Source of the DNA: Strigamia acuminata
Taxonomy: Eukaryota > Arthropoda > Chilopoda > Geophilomorpha > Linotaeniidae
Length of the DNA: 64,000 nt
Assembly: GCA_949358305.1 (NCBI GenBank)
Contig: OX442314.1
Location: 21,879,060-21,943,059, forward strand
Reading direction: 5' to 3'
In this document: positions 10,994 to 23,399 of the stretch, piece after piece
How positions within the stretch are numbered: the first letter of the stretch is position 1
How the letters are laid out: the number at the start of each line of letters is the position of its first letter
Translations under genes and position numbers: made by a program
The notes under the pieces: generated by a model
Database searches by the model: none
Seen by the model: only the letters and a program-made list of their open reading frames with translations
Told to the model about the DNA's origin: nothing

Positions 10994-12758
10994 ATGATAT
11001 CATTACATCGCCTCGTTTTCATTTCCATAGCATTTCTCCAATTCGTTTCTCCAGACCTCATTAACCATGGAAATCCTATTTCAGATTTACCTTTTGAATT
11101 CAATGCTGATAACTTGCATTTGCTCAATGATGCTCAGCTTAAAGCGTTAATGGAATTACACGAAATTCCTGAATATTATGCACTACCCATTGACCCAGAA
11201 GCATTCATGACCATGGTACAACACAATCAAACCATAAAAAAATGTTCCAAACATTATGTTTACATTCCGAAATTTTAAATCTCTCACAGGAAGGAATAAT
11301 TAAGTACCACGGCTATCCAATTGAGATCCACACGGTAAAAACAGCAGATAATTACACATTGACGATGCAGAGGATTCCACATGGCAAAGACGGACCTGGA
11401 ACATTGCCAAGAAAACCCGTATTAGTCCAACACGGTTTACTTTGCTCAGCAGCATCGTGGGTCACCAATACCCCAGATAAAAATCTGCGTAAGTCACCTA
11501 AATGACTAAAAGTGCAAATCAAACATCTGCAATTAACCTTTTTCAATTTCAGCATACTTAATAGCAGATGCCGGTTACGACGTGTGGTTAGGAAATATCC
11601 GTGGCACATTGTTCGGCAATAAACACGACACTCTAACACCAAAAGATAAAAAATTCTGGCAATACAGGTACTAAATGATGTTAAAATTAAATACTTACAA
11701 ATATTAAAAAGATTTAATGTAAACTTTGAAATGTAGCTCTGATGAGATGGCTCAGTACGATGTTCCAGCAATGATTGACTACATGTTGGTTCAAACTGGA
11801 TACAAACAAATCTTTTATATAGGTCATTCTATGGGAACTGCCATGATGTTTTCACTATTATCAACCCAACCTAAATACAATGAAATTGTAAGTCATTTCA
11901 ATTCCGGTACTTGTTTCACATTCAATTATTATTATAGGTAAGAGCGTTTTTTGCAATGGCACCAGTGGCCAGACTTAAAGACGTTCAAAGTCCTCTTCGA
12001 TTGTTGGGTCCATTTGTTAACCAAGTGGAATGGATTCTCAATATTCTTAGTCCAGGTGACGTGATGGAAAACACCTTCTTAATGAAATTCCTTGCCAGCA
12101 GCGTGTGCACATCAGCGATAAAATTTCTTTGCGAAAACATCATCTTCGTTGCATGTGGATTCAACCAAGACCAACTTAATTCCGTAAGGAATTGATAAAC
12201 TTCATTGCACATCTCAAATCTCAGATTTTTTAAAATTATTTTAGACACGTTTACCTGTTCATCTCCACCACACTCCTGCAGCTACATCAGTGCAAACTCT
12301 CGTGCACTTTGGCCAGGTTAAAACTAATCCTAACCTGCTAAAAAACCAACCAAAGATTACGCATTTTTCTCTTTGTACAGTTATATCAGAGTGGTAAATA
12401 TCAAAAATATGATCATGGAGAGAAGATGAATATGAAGAAATACGGATCGGTAACAAGGTTAAAAAGAATTTTAAAAAAACATTTTTTCTTTCAATTGAAA
12501 ACGTTTTAACAGCTCAAACCACCTCAATATAAATTAGCAAACATTAAAACCCAAGTAGCCCTATTTTGGAGCGACAACGATTTCCTAGCAGCGCCCACTG
12601 ACGTGGCTTGGTTGGCACCTCAACTACAAAATCTTGTCTTGAAATACCGTGTTCCAGATCCAAAGTTTTCTCACATGGACTTTCTCTGGGCAATAGACGT
12701 CAAACCGCTGCTTTACAACAAGCTTCTTGCCACGATGAAGAAACTATGGAAAAAGTAA
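10994..12758 (+). CDS. Secreted acid lipase L1 (lipase 3-like / lysosomal acid lipase family)
   Basis: Eight exons by GT-AG and paralogue comparison: 10994-11215, 11290-11488, 11553-11667, 11737-11887, 11938-12183, 12245-12316, 12381-12449, 12513-12758. They sum to 1320 nt, or 439 aa, close to the usual family length of about 400. A signal peptide occupies residues 1-20 or so. An N-terminal AB-hydrolase-associated lipase segment follows (IIKYHGYPIEIHTV), then GYDVWLGN, the nucleophile elbow GHSMGT, the acid in SDNDFLA and the histidine in FSHMDFLW. All three catalytic residues are present. The family hydrolyses triglycerides or cholesteryl esters at acid pH in lysosomes or the gut lumen; the signal peptide fits either. 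AATAAA follows at 12804. L1 and L2 converge tail to tail, with their stop codons about 165 bp apart. Confidence 0.93.
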
Positions 12759-12922
12759 TTGACATTTCTCGTGTTATTATGTATTTATAATTGAATTGTT
12801 GTCAATAAAAGTTACAGCAAAACAAATAATTATTGAATGTATGAATTTATTACACATTCTTGATGAAGAATTCGGTTAAAAAGAAAAACAATGTTTTCCT
12901 TTAATTTTTATTGAAGTAAAAG

Positions 12923-14842
12923 TTACACTTTCGTCATCATTTCGATCAATTTATCATACAAAAGCGTCTTGACATCAATCGCCCATAAAAAATCGACGTG
13001 TGAAAAGTTTTTATCAGGTACCCTGTACTTTAAAGCGAGGTTTTTAAGGTTATCGCCGAGCCAAGAAATGTCAGAGGAAGAAGATAAAAGATCGTTTTCG
13101 CCCCAGAATAGCACTACTTTGCTCGTAATGTTAGACAAATTATAAACTGGAGGCGTCGTCTACAAGATAAAATAAAAACATATTTCACATTTTTTTAATT
13201 TACCAAAAAATTTCGCAGTACATTTACCTGTCCGTACACTTTTTTATTCTTTGCTTCACCAAAATCATGCCACTGAAATTTATCACTAGCTGTCAGCTAC
13301 AAATACGAAATTTGATGTATTTACATGTACAAATTAAACATTAAAAAAGCATACTTGTGCCAAATGGAGTAAAGCTTGAAGTGAGGTACCAGCTGGAGTA
13401 TGATGCAAAAAAACAGGTAGACGAGTCTGGTAAAACAAATATTGATATTAAACATTGCCATTTAATTTGTTATTTTTATCTTTCATCATTTTTCATTTAT
13501 CTACATCGTATCTCTCCACATTACGAGAAATAAACAGCTGCTCGATATCAATAATTTTTTTCTCTATATCAGCAACATTCTTCACATTCAATAATTTCGA
13601 TCTCGTGTGAACAAACACACCTTTGAGTGTTAATTAATTATACTAACCGCATTAAATTGGGCCTCGTTGTATCCGCAAGTTAAGAATAAAATATTCGAAC
13701 ACAGCATGCTTAATTTCTGGGAAGAACACACATGCTTCGAAAAAAACTTGATGAGTTCTACGTTCCCAAGAACTTCTCCATTGCTGAAGTATGACAGCCA
13801 CCAAGTAATAAGATCTCGATATGGAACCATCAGTCGGATTGGACTTCGCATTCCTTTAGCGCGGGCCATTGGTGCCATAGCATATACAGTTTTGACCTTT
13901 AATAAAATAAGAAATTGTAAAAAAAAATTGAAAAAAAATCATTGCCAATATTCATACTTTATCATTATATTCGGCATGAGTAGATAACAATGCAAACATC
14001 ATTGTAGTACCCATTGAGTGACCGATGTAATCAAGTTGCTGGGATCCAGTGGTTTTTAGAATAAAATCTATAGTTGCAGGAAGATCATATTTACCCATTT
14101 CATCAAAACTAGAATAACCATAACAAAAATTAATCAATAAAATAAAAATATGGAAATATATAATTTAATTCTAGATATTTGAAAACCTAAATTCCCAAAA
14201 TTCCCTTTTCCTCGGAGTTAATTTCGTGTGGTTTTTACCAAATAATGTTCCTCGAACATTTCCTAACCAAACATCATATCCTGCATCAGCTAAAAGATAA
14301 GCTATAAAATAATACAAATTCTCACATCAATACTAGAACTTAATAGAAAAAAGAAAGAAAAAAAAGACATACGCAGATTTTTATCAGGTACATTGGAAAC
14401 CCAAGATGCTGATGAGCAAAATATTCCGTGTTGAATCAGCACCGGTTTTTTCAGTTCCGATCCAGATCCGGTTTCTCCTTTTCCGTGCGGTATTCGGTGT
14501 ATGGTAAGAATATAACCGTCTCCTGTTGTTACCGCATAACTCGTTACCGGATAACCGTGGTATTGGATTATTTCTTCCTAAAAACCAAAGGCTATATATT
14601 TGTGGTCTAAATTTACACTGTATACATACCACAGTCATGTATGCTTCAGGATCAAGCTCTACTGAATAATATTCTGGAACATTTTCACCATGTAACTGAA
14701 CCAATGCTTCAATTTGGTCGGGATTTAACGATAGAAACGAATCTGCATTGAATTCTTGCAGTTGATCATTAAATGTGGGTTTGCAAATCACAAACGGAAG
14801 AATAGCCAAAGTTACTAAAACGCCATGCAAAAATAAAATCAT
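12923..14842 (-). CDS. Secreted acid lipase L2
   Basis: Eight exons on the minus strand: 14842-14630, 14577-14373, 14301-14187, 14108-13958, 13896-13648, 13426-13355, 13296-13228, 13159-12923. They total 1311 nt, or 436 aa. Intron positions match L1 one for one, and exons 3, 4, 6 and 7 have identical lengths (115, 151, 72 and 69 nt). Signal peptide MILFLHGVLVTLAILPFVIC; elbow GHSMGT; acid in GENDLLS; histidine in FSHVDFLW. It appears intact and active. It is head-to-head with L3 across 468 bp. Intron 5 (about 220 bp) is the longest. Confidence 0.93.
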
Positions 14843-15310
14843 TTTTATATTTTTACATTAACGGACAAAGTTGACTTCTTTATATATATATATATATATA
14901 TAGAAAAACATTTTATCTTAATTACGTTTTGATAACTTAGATTTCGACATTTTGGGCGACAAAGCACTTTTTTCTGCAGCTATACTTTTCCTTATCGTAA
15001 TCCGGGTCTTTTGATACGATAACAGCAAATATTAAAATAAAAAAAAGGTAAACAAAAATAAACCCGGCGCCTCAAAACGGTAAAGTAAAGGAAAAAAAAG
15101 GAAAAAAAAATGAACTTGAAAAGTGTGTTTAGTCCAGGTGACATGATTCAATGCCATATTTAACAATGTGACTGCTTACTAAGTATTTACTTTCACCTTC
15201 AACTAGATCAATTGATGTCACATGTCAACCCCTTTTATACACTTATATAAAACCAGAGAGACCGTATAAGAATATTTAAAAAAAAAAAAAAACCCAAAAA
15301 AACCAAAACA
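14843..15310. promoter_or_regulatory. Divergent promoter region between lipases L2 and L3
   Basis: A 468-bp space between the two start codons. On the L2 side a (TA)n run at 14881-14902 lies about 40-60 bp upstream of its ATG and could serve as a TATA element. On the L3 side TATATAAAACC lies at 15244-15254. Regulators cannot be identified by eye. Confidence 0.5.
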
Positions 15311-16953
15311 ATGTTGTTACTATGCTCCGTAGTCACAACATTGACATTATTTTTTGTCTCAACTAGCGCTCGTGTAACTTCCTCAAAAGGATTCCATCAA
15401 TTATACGTCCAGGATGAATCTTTACTTCATCCGCGTGATAAACGTGCAATTTCAATCGATCCTGAAGCGTACATGACGATTGTAAGTTACTATTCTTTAA
15501 ACATAAAATTAGTCCAGTTTTAAAACTATTGATTTCATAGGAACAAATTATCAAGTATCACGGGTACCCCGTGCAAGTTTACGACGTAATCACGGAGGAC
15601 GGCTACATTCTTACCATTCACCGCATCCCGTACGGCAAAGCAGGTCCCGGAACGAAACTGAGAAAACCAGTGATGGTGCAACATGGATTACTATGTTCTG
15701 CCACAACCTGGGTTTTAGATGTGCCCAATAAAAACTTACGTACATCTAATCGAATTTACCAGTAAAAATCGTGTCCAATTTAAACGTTTTCCCCTTTCCT
15801 TTCCGTAGCATTTTTGTTAGCTGATGCTGGCTACGACGTGTGGCTCGGTAATGTCCGTGGCACTGTGTTCGGCAGACGCCATCTTTTCCTATCGCCCGCT
15901 AAAAAGAATTTCTGGCAATACAGGTAAAAAATAAAAACCAAAATAATTTGTTAGAAAATCAAGAAATTTGACTTTTCTCAACAGTTTTGATGAAATGGCC
16001 AAATATGATGTTCCTGCAGTGATTGATTTCATTTTAACAAAAAGTGAATATAAACAATTGTATTACATCGGACATTCAATGGGAACTTCGATGATGTTCG
16101 CCCTGCTCTCGACTCAACCAAAATACAATCAACTAGTCAGGACGTTTTTCGCGTTGGCCCCAGTGACCAGACTCAAAGAAGTGAAAACTCCTCTCAAATA
16201 TCTTGCACCGTTCAGTCGTTCATTGGATTGGATTTTAAACACTTTAACTACGGGCGAATTCTTAACCAGTTCTCCTTTAATGAAACTCTTAACGAGCACA
16301 GTGTGCGCGTCGCGTTTAAGTTTTCTTTGTGAAAGCATTCTGTTTTCAATATGCGGATTCAATTCTCAGGAACTGAATTCAGTAGGTTTTATTTTATATT
16401 TTCTTTTTTTAAATTCAAAACTAAAATAATTTACTTACAGACTCGCGTTCCTGTTTACCTACATCATACTCCGGCAGGTACATCTGTTCAAACTTTGGTG
16501 CATTTTGGTCAAGTACGACACATGTGATAAATAAATGCCTAAAATGTATAAAACATTTTGTTATTTGAATATAGTTAGTCCAGAATGGTAATACATTTCA
16601 AAAATTTGATTATGGGTCACGGGGTAACAGCCAAAAGTATGGCCAGGTATAAAAAAAATTTAAAAAAGAAAATAATTGTTATTTACAATGAAACTTGTAC
16701 ATTTCAGACGACTGTTCCTGAATACAATTTGAATAACATCACGACCCAAGTAGCTCTATTTTATAGTAGTAATGATTATCTTGCTACCATTAAAGATGTG
16801 AACTGGTTGTCTTCGAGGTTGAGGAACTTGGTGATGAAATACCACGTTTCATTGCTTGACTTCACACATTTGGATTTCGTATGGGCCATTGACGTGAAGA
16901 AACTACTGTACTACAAATTGCTCGATACCATGCGTGTATTATGGAAAGATTAA
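15311..16953 (+). CDS. Secreted acid lipase L3 (one intron fewer)
   Basis: Seven exons: 15311-15481, 15541-15739, 15809-15923, 15985-16381, 16441-16512, 16575-16646, 16708-16953. They total 1272 nt, or 423 aa. The 397-nt fourth exon equals exons 4 plus 5 of L1 (151+246) with no intron, so this gene lost the intron, or L1 and L2 kept it. Signal peptide MLLLCSVVTTLTLFFVSTSA; elbow GHSMGT; acid in SSNDYLA; histidine in FTHLDFVW. The linker after the signal peptide is shorter and unlike that of L1 and L2, with a DKR basic site. Probably functional. Confidence 0.92.
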
Positions 16954-17982
16954 TAATCTTGAAACACACAACAGAAAATAAAAAAATCTATGTGAGTAAT
17001 TGTTTTGTTGCACGACTAGTAATAAACAAGAAAAATTAAGTAATATAATAAAAATGTGAATATTAAAGATGGTTCCTCCTCAATAAACATGAATATCATA
17101 CATTTTTATGTTCTACCATCATTTATTTATTTATTGCATAATTACACAGCTTGCGGATGTTGGATGTAAAAACATCCAGTATCGTTGGGAAGGTATTTTT
17201 CCTGTCATAGTTGGGCATATACTAATACTTTTTCCTTATAAAAACCTGCTCAGAACTCTTCAAAGTTCAAGCCATTTTGGGTGGTTTATGTAGATTTTTA
17301 GATTTTTGTGAGTTTTTTGTGAGAATTTTGTAGCTTTTGTAGCTTTTGCTAGCATGCAGTGTATTGCAACCAACTACTGGCAGTAAGTTGGAATTGGAAT
17401 TGGCAAAAATTAAACAAAAAAAAATTTAAAAACAAAAAAATTTTGGAAACAAAAAGTTTGGGTGACGAAATGATTTAACACTGTTGCGTCCCACCAAAAA
17501 TCAGCTCGCGCCCCACAGTTTGAGAAACGCTGGCCTAGATTAATTATCGTCCTGCCTATCGAAATGCAAGTGTCACGGTTAAATGCGTAATCAGAGTCGC
17601 TGTATCCTTTCAAAATAGGTTCTATGGTTTAAAGATATGTTAAGTCTGTATAAATTGAATTCATCCTTGAATGCACTTATGAATTATATAACATTGGGAA
17701 TTTTATATTGCCAATAACACAATAACACTGCTACAAAAAAAACATAAAAAAAAAAACATTATACAACAGTATTCATTGCTTTTGAAACCACAATATGGAA
17801 CATACCGGTATGGTGCCACATGGACATAAAATTACATTTATCTATTGACACGTGTTGGAGTTAAAAATAGAGACAGGTTTAGTCTAGACCAGAGTTTCCC
17901 AAACTTTTTCTGCGCACTTAATGTTTCAAGATTTTTTCATAGCGCTCCAAGTCAAGCCATACTTCTATAATACATACCTGAA
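16954..17982. other. Intergenic region with two hAT-like end fragments
   Basis: No gene is seen. Near 17515-17540 (minus) and 17889-17915 (plus) lie related sequences of the type CCAGCGTTTCTCAAACT and CCAGAGTTTCCCAAACT. They look like terminal repeats of hAT-type MITEs but point away from each other, so they do not bound a single element. Confidence 0.35.
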
Positions 17983-18231
17983 CAGGGCCACTTTAAGACC
18001 TCCATAGACCCTAGACACTTTGATTTCTAGGGGCCTTTGTCAGAAATTTTTACCGATTTCTATGCAATTTTTATCATTTGCACGGGTATATTACAATTTT
18101 TTTATATATATTAATCTTGAAAGTAAAAAAAAACGCACCCTGAATTCCTGCTAACATAAATTCCTCAGTCCACCTCTGGTTTGTAGGCCCAACCATTGTG
18201 CCCATTTGGCCCAATAGATGAAGTGGCCCTG
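17983..18231. mobile_element. Candidate short TIR element
   Basis: CAGGGCCACTTTAAG at 17983 faces its imperfect complement (GATGAAGTGGCCCTG) ending at 18231, giving a 249-bp non-coding unit with about 11-13 bp of matching ends. No clear target duplication was found. The same segment contains a second GGGCC-rich inverted pair, so exact ends are uncertain. Confidence 0.4.
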
Positions 18232-19030
18232 TAACTGACAGTTTCCGTTGCAGTTGGTTATTATGAGCACCGCACGACGGCGCCATAATCTGAACTGCTT
18301 AGGCTACATTTCAAAATTCGCACTCAATTTTCAAGTAGTAGCAGTGGCAGGTTTATGCCATTTGAGGCCCTATACAGTGTGATTTTGGGGTCCCAGTTTG
18401 TCTTAGTGTTGATCTATTCTGTGGTTATACTTTCGTCTTATAAACATGTGGAAATATAAGTCTAAGTTTCATTTCGAAGTTGAATATTCTAGTGCTAGTA
18501 AGAACCAATTCCAAATTCTGCATAACATTTTGGTCGTATTTTAATGTTAATTCCCACCATGATTCATGTTTTTGCACAACATTTGTGACTTCAACAATGA
18601 TTTTACACAGAATGCCCACACGAAAAATTCATATATTGCAGATATATTCAACTTAGAGTCCACATAAATGGCAGTATATTTACAATGTATAACCAATATA
18701 TTTGAAATATATTATAACCTAGATATATTTTACACCACGTACAATAAGTTATATGTCTATTATATCAAATATATAAATACATTATATGTGATTCCAATGA
18801 GTTGTTAAGATAAGGTGCGTTTCATAAATATAAAGCCACCGCAAAATTGGCTTCCCAGAAAAACAATTAAAACAATCACAAAACTGTTTGTTGCATGTTA
18901 ATATTCATCAAATTTTACACCTTTTACACATTTCAAAACAATTTTGAACACAAATGGTCACAATTGAAAAGCAAATTTTTGCCTTTTTGCAATGTTGCAT
19001 ACGGTATAAATACATTTTAAACATAAGTTA
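18232..19030. other. AT-rich intergenic region, nothing recognised
   Basis: It contains runs of ATATAT-type sequence (about 18640-18790) and short ORFs without domains or promoter context. Nothing here supports a gene. Confidence 0.4.
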
Positions 19031-19317
19031 CCGTATTTTATCGATTCAGAGCTGCGGCTCTTATTCAAAACTGCCATTTTTGTCAGCAATTACAATTTCG
19101 GTTTTTCGTTTGTTACATTTGTTTAATGTAACGAACGAAGTCTGAACGTCACGAACGAAGCGTACGTTCATCATTCGTGAGGTTAAATACGGAAACAATA
19201 CCGTACTTGTGCAAAAATACGGTATTCTTGGTGTTTCAGCCACGGCTACTATTCGAGGGCGGCTACAATTCGAGGGCGGCCACTATTCAAGGGCAACTCT
19301 TAATCGGTAAAATACAG
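19031..19317. mobile_element. MITE with CCGTATTTTATCGATT ends
   Basis: The left end CCGTATTTTATCGATT (19031) matches the right end AATCGGTAAAATACAG (to 19317) in inverted orientation with two mismatches, and both sides are flanked by TA. The interior repeats GGCGGCTACAATTCGA-like motifs. The CCGTA start and TA site resemble the MITE at 32085. Confidence 0.6.
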
Positions 19318-20595
19318 TACTTGTATGTGGTAAATACATTATTTTTTCTTGTGGGTGTACACCGAACTATACTGCTACAGATAAGTGCTGTAAAAAAGTG
19401 TAAACGAATGACATACAGTCTTTAAAATTTTGTAATACAGAAAATGTTTGACAAAGGTGTAACTGGGAAGTGTAAACTCAAATGGAATGAAAGTGGTGTA
19501 AAATGTCAAAAATCATACCATTTGGAAAAAGGTGTAATACTTGTCCTAAGTTATTTGTATCAACATAAAAATGTAATTCCCTTTGGCATGTTCACACTAT
19601 GAGTTCACACGTTGTGGTGATCTCAATTATATTTTTTATGTATTTGTTGTCACCACTTAGAAATACCAGTATTTATTATTTTCAATTACTCTAGTTTGGC
19701 ACTCACCAAACCATCCTGCTGTGTCTTGAAGGTGAAAACTACCCAAGCACACCTCATCCCAATTTGGCTATGGAGGAAAACAACGTTCCGCCATTCTCGC
19801 GTACAACAACGGTTGTACGCATTTCATTATTAATTTCTTTGTTCAACTTCCATTATCGTATTTAGCCTAGTTCATTGTTTTAATTCTCTTTGAATTTATT
19901 TCGAATAAATTATTTGTGTTATTTTATTATATTTTCTTTGTATTTATTTTACCCATACACATTATTAACCATTTAATTTCAGAGACTAATCTGTTTACAC
20001 CATCTCAACAGTGAAATAACCTGGATCACTGCAATGTAAAGTAATATTAAATAAATAACATACAAAATATATACGCTGTGCTCATATTCATTATATGCCA
20101 AAATAGACTAGTGGATCAGATACTAACCTATAAAACAGATGGACCTGGTTTTGAGTCTGAATGTGGATAAAAATTAAAAATCAATTTCAAAAAAATTTAT
20201 TGAACAAAAAAATTAGTGTTTCTTTTTCAGCACTATTTTTATTTTTATTATTTGCTACACAGGTTTATTTATATCATTAGATTTACTCCATCAAGGTGGA
20301 TATGCATGAAGCTGTAATATTTACACACCATGATCAGTACTCACAGTACTCACCACGCAAACATATTTTATTTCTTTTGTACATTTAGAATACTTTTCAA
20401 ATTTTCCTCTATTTGTTTACTTGCCTTTTTTTAAAATCAATTTTCCTCAAGTGGTTATGAAATGAACATGTGCAGCAATGCTTATTTATTGCAAAATACT
20501 ATTGTCATTTGTCACTGTTAACTTATAAATTAGATGCCAAGGTTAAACAATGATACAAGCAAGGTTAAACGATACTGTGTATTGTTCAACGATGG

Positions 20596-20602
20596 TATAA
20601 AA
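20596..20602 (+). promoter_or_regulatory. TATA box of S1
   Basis: TATAAAA lies 62 bp upstream of the S1 ATG. The same box sits 62 bp before S2 and 63 bp before S4, followed in each by CAAGTTTCACATTGCA at the likely transcription start. Conservation in diverged flanks supports function. Confidence 0.7.
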
Positions 20603-20657
20603 GGCATTTAGAAACATCAAGTTTCACATTGCAGTTTTCCATTGCAAACCAGTAAAA

Positions 20658-22246
20658 ATGAAAATTCACATCATTCTTTGTACATGCATTTTCTTGCTGA
20701 AACCCTTTGCCGTAGTTCCAGACCCATTTGTAAATTATTTATTACGTATAATAATATAAATTTAATATCTTTTAAAATAATTTTTTTTCAAAGTGTGATT
20801 ACTTACAAGAGGTTCGACCGGCGTTAAGAAAAATACTACCTTCTTTAGTTACGTCTTCTGGGGTATGTACTATGTAGATAAGTAAGTAAAAATATGAATT
20901 AATTTTTTTTATTTAGGAAAATAAAGAACAGTTTACACACTGTGCACTGACGTTGGTGCGTGGGGTAAGCGATCAAAACATTTTGCATCTTTGTTTAATA
21001 CTCATCAACTAACTTATTGCAGAATCCAAAAGATTGCGAATTTAGTAAATTTGAGTCAAAAGAATTTCCCCATTGCGCCGCAGCTTTCAAAAAGGTAATT
21101 CTTTGTTTTGCCTATATAACTTTGTAACCGCTTGGCCACCCAAGGGTGACCGGCATCACTACCACACACTGCCCAATGGCCCCAAGGTCACCACTCCTCA
21201 CGCAGTGAGATGACCCAGTGAGGGGAAGGAGGGAGCTGAAGGGTGTATAAAGAGAAGAGCGCTGGGTCTCGACCAAGACAGACGTGTGAAGCAAGTCCTG
21301 AAGCCAGCAAGAGCAGTCGTGCTCTGGGCTGACTCTGCTCTCCTCCCTATTCACCATGGTGATATGGTCAATCCACCAGACTCCAAGAGCCGTTGCATAG
21401 GTTGTAGAAATAAGAACGACAGAATAGTTATTTCCAACTGACCACGTCATTCATGGGGATCCCTCCCTGTGTGTGACGGGTTGGTTGCTAATGTGGCATG
21501 CTTTCGCGGCAGTAGATGGGATACTCCAACTTCTAGACAATGATTAATAAAGGCCAACAATCCAACAATCTGGAGTTTTTTGTCTTATTTTACGTGAGTA
21601 TGCGGCGTTCCAGGCTACCATGGCTAAGATCATACCATCACAACTTAAAAGTGTATTGCAGCTCCCTGCGTTTTTAAGCTAGGCATACAACGCATGTGCG
21701 ATACACTTCCCTTTCCATTTTTATGTATTTTATTTTTCCATATTTTCTGTGATAAATAACTGATCGACTAAATCTCTCTACTATTGTCAGAAAAGCTACC
21801 AGTCAGTACTAAAGAATAATTTGGAAGGATGGTGGTCGAGTTTCATTGAAACTGCCGAAGATTGGATTACAGAGAGATATCCTGATCCTGAACAGAAACC
21901 TGATTTAATAGGTGACAATTTATCGGACTACTTACTTAAAAGATTTGATGCTTTTGGGGGTAAAAAGAAAGATCAAAAACTATGGGATGAGTACTGTAAG
22001 GAAGAGAGTTCACAGTGTAAATTGAGAGAGGAAACCCTTTTCACACAGAAGTTGTATGAAGACACTCTATTCCCACTGTACAAAACTTTTAATGATGCAA
22101 AGAAGAATCCTACTCTTGGCGATCTTTTCAAGGAAGTTGCAAGAGTACTTTTGTATAAGGATCTTCCTGATGCTAAAACTGAATCTGTTGATTTAGCAAA
22201 TTGTCTAACTAATTTAGCTGATGCTCTTAAGAAAAAATTGAACTAA
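20658..22246 (+). CDS. S1: secreted seven-cysteine protein of an unrecognised family
   Basis: Five exons, all joined in phase 0: 20658-20729, 20794-20862, 20917-20964, 21023-21094, 21791-22246. They total 717 nt, or 238 aa. Exon 1 is a signal peptide (MKIHIILCTCIFLLKPFA). The mature part has seven cysteines conserved in S4, one each in the contexts CDYLQE, HCALTL, DCEFSK, PHCAAAF, EYCKE, SQCKLRE and ANCLTNL. Charged, heptad-like stretches (LADALKKKLN at the end) suggest an alpha-helical fold. No catalytic motif or known domain is visible. A solo LTR sits in intron 4 in sense orientation. AATAAA occurs near 22420. I do not recognise the family. A secreted binding, venom-like, salivary or odorant-carrier role is possible but not shown. 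Confidence 0.8.
21123..21642 (+). mobile_element. Solo LTR in S1 intron 4
   Basis: A 520-bp unit begins TGTAACCG and ends ATCACA, flanked by the 4-bp duplication ACTT (21119-21122 and 21643-21646). It carries TATAAA (21246-21251) and AATAAA (21546-21551), as expected for an LTR promoter and polyadenylation signal, in the same direction as S1. The matching intron of S4 (near 58015-58035) reads ACAACTTAGAAGTG without the insert, an empty site. No internal retrotransposon sequence remains. Confidence 0.85.
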
Positions 22247-22946
22247 AGCTAATTAGTTTTGACATTAACTAAACATGCATATTTAATTTATGGATTTCGT
22301 ATATTTTTTTTTCTCTGTGTAAACTCAGATTGGTTATTGGAACTGTATCGTTATTATTGTTAACTTTAAACACTAGCTCGGGGTAATAATTTGTACACTA
22401 ATACCGGTAACTAAGGAAATAAATCAAGTATTGAGATAAGCATCAGTTTGTTTACGATTATACATTTTTTGAAGCAGAACTACGTCTTTATCCGCACTAG
22501 GCAAGAAAACAAAGAGGCTGCAACAATCAACCCAGAGAACGGAAATTTGAGGTAGAAACCACGACAATCTGTAAAACTCAAACAATCGCATACAACAGCC
22601 GTCTGTTGTCGGCGCAAAGCAATTGTAAACAACAACAAAACCACAGCCACAATTTCCGCAACCTCAACTAAAAAAGCAGACATTCTGCCGGATGTAGGCA
22701 CAGTAAAAACTGTGCTTCTTTGTAATTTTATATTATATCGAACCATTAGCAAAGCTTAAAATTTAAGTTGAAAATGCTGAAGTTACGAATGAGAAACTTG
22801 AGAAACAAACTTTTATCAGTTTCAACTAATGTTTAAAATATTTTCTAATTTGAAAGATAGGTAAGTTTGATGCAGGACGATTAAACACACGACTTACTAT
22901 TATCCGCTATTTTTAGTGTTTTAGTGTTTTCACGAACAAATGTGAA
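22247..22946. other. 3' flank of S1
   Basis: Non-coding stretch conserved in the units after S2 (34264-34860) and S3 (52018-52560). It includes the GTACACTAATA sequence near 22395, the paralogous empty site of the 14-kb retrotransposon. No gene is seen. Confidence 0.6.
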
Positions 22947-23374
22947 TTGGGATTTTGCTAGTATAGTGAAGCAAAATCTAGATTATACTAAGGGAAATAA
23001 ATATTGCTAATTTAGGAATTGTCTAATTTCTCCATTTGAACTCAGAACTTTAAAGAAAAGAAAAAACCACCACCAGGTTACACCCTTACTGCGGGCTACG
23101 GACAGTCCAAATCCTCAGTCTAATTACGGAGGCAAATAAAGACAAAATAAGTCAGGCAGAAAATTGTTTATTCGACCTAAACATACGGGAAGAATAAATC
23201 ACAACGGTAAAAGATGATCTCGACGGCGTCAATTTTCTGCAAGGGAGGGAAGACAAACAATTAATACAGAAAGCAAAATTGTAGACAGAAAAAAGCTTTG
23301 GGAGGGACCATTAGCAATATTTATTTCCCTTAGTATAATCTAGATTTTGCTTCACTATACTAGCAAAATCCCAA
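22947..23374. mobile_element. 428-bp foldback element beside the recombinase element
   Basis: The first 65 bp or so (TTGGGATTTTGCTAGTATAG...) and the last 65 bp (ending AGCAAAATCCCAA) are inverted copies. Inside, about 130 bp (23000-23130) match, in inverted orientation, the right end of the large element at 27600-27750. It is therefore a short non-autonomous relative of that element. Confidence 0.7.
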
Positions 23375-23399
23375 TTATACAACAGCGGAAATAAATATT

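Larger units (their letters stand above)
19610..22946 (+). repeat. Array unit 1 (S1 unit), left portion
   Basis: From about 19610 the sequence is collinear with 28570-28819 plus 31408-34860. The shared stretch includes upstream repeats, the CAACGTTCCGCCATTCTCGC motif, the S gene with its introns, and about 600 bp of 3' flank. Nucleotide identity by eye is above 90 percent. The unit continues at 27772 after the tyrosine-recombinase element. Small ORFs shared by the units but frame-disrupted between copies, for example 22480-22752 on the minus strand, are not genes. Confidence 0.8.

Noticed and set aside
15125-15160. TTAGTCCAGGTGAC resembles lipase exon 5
   Set aside because: The match is only about 18 bp, with no continuing homology; it is too short to call a relic.
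22480-22752. Minus-strand frame of 90 codons with a hydrophobic stretch, also seen at 34435-34764 and 52040-52279
   Set aside because: The three copies carry different small insertions and deletions that change the frame and start, so the sequence is not conserved as protein.
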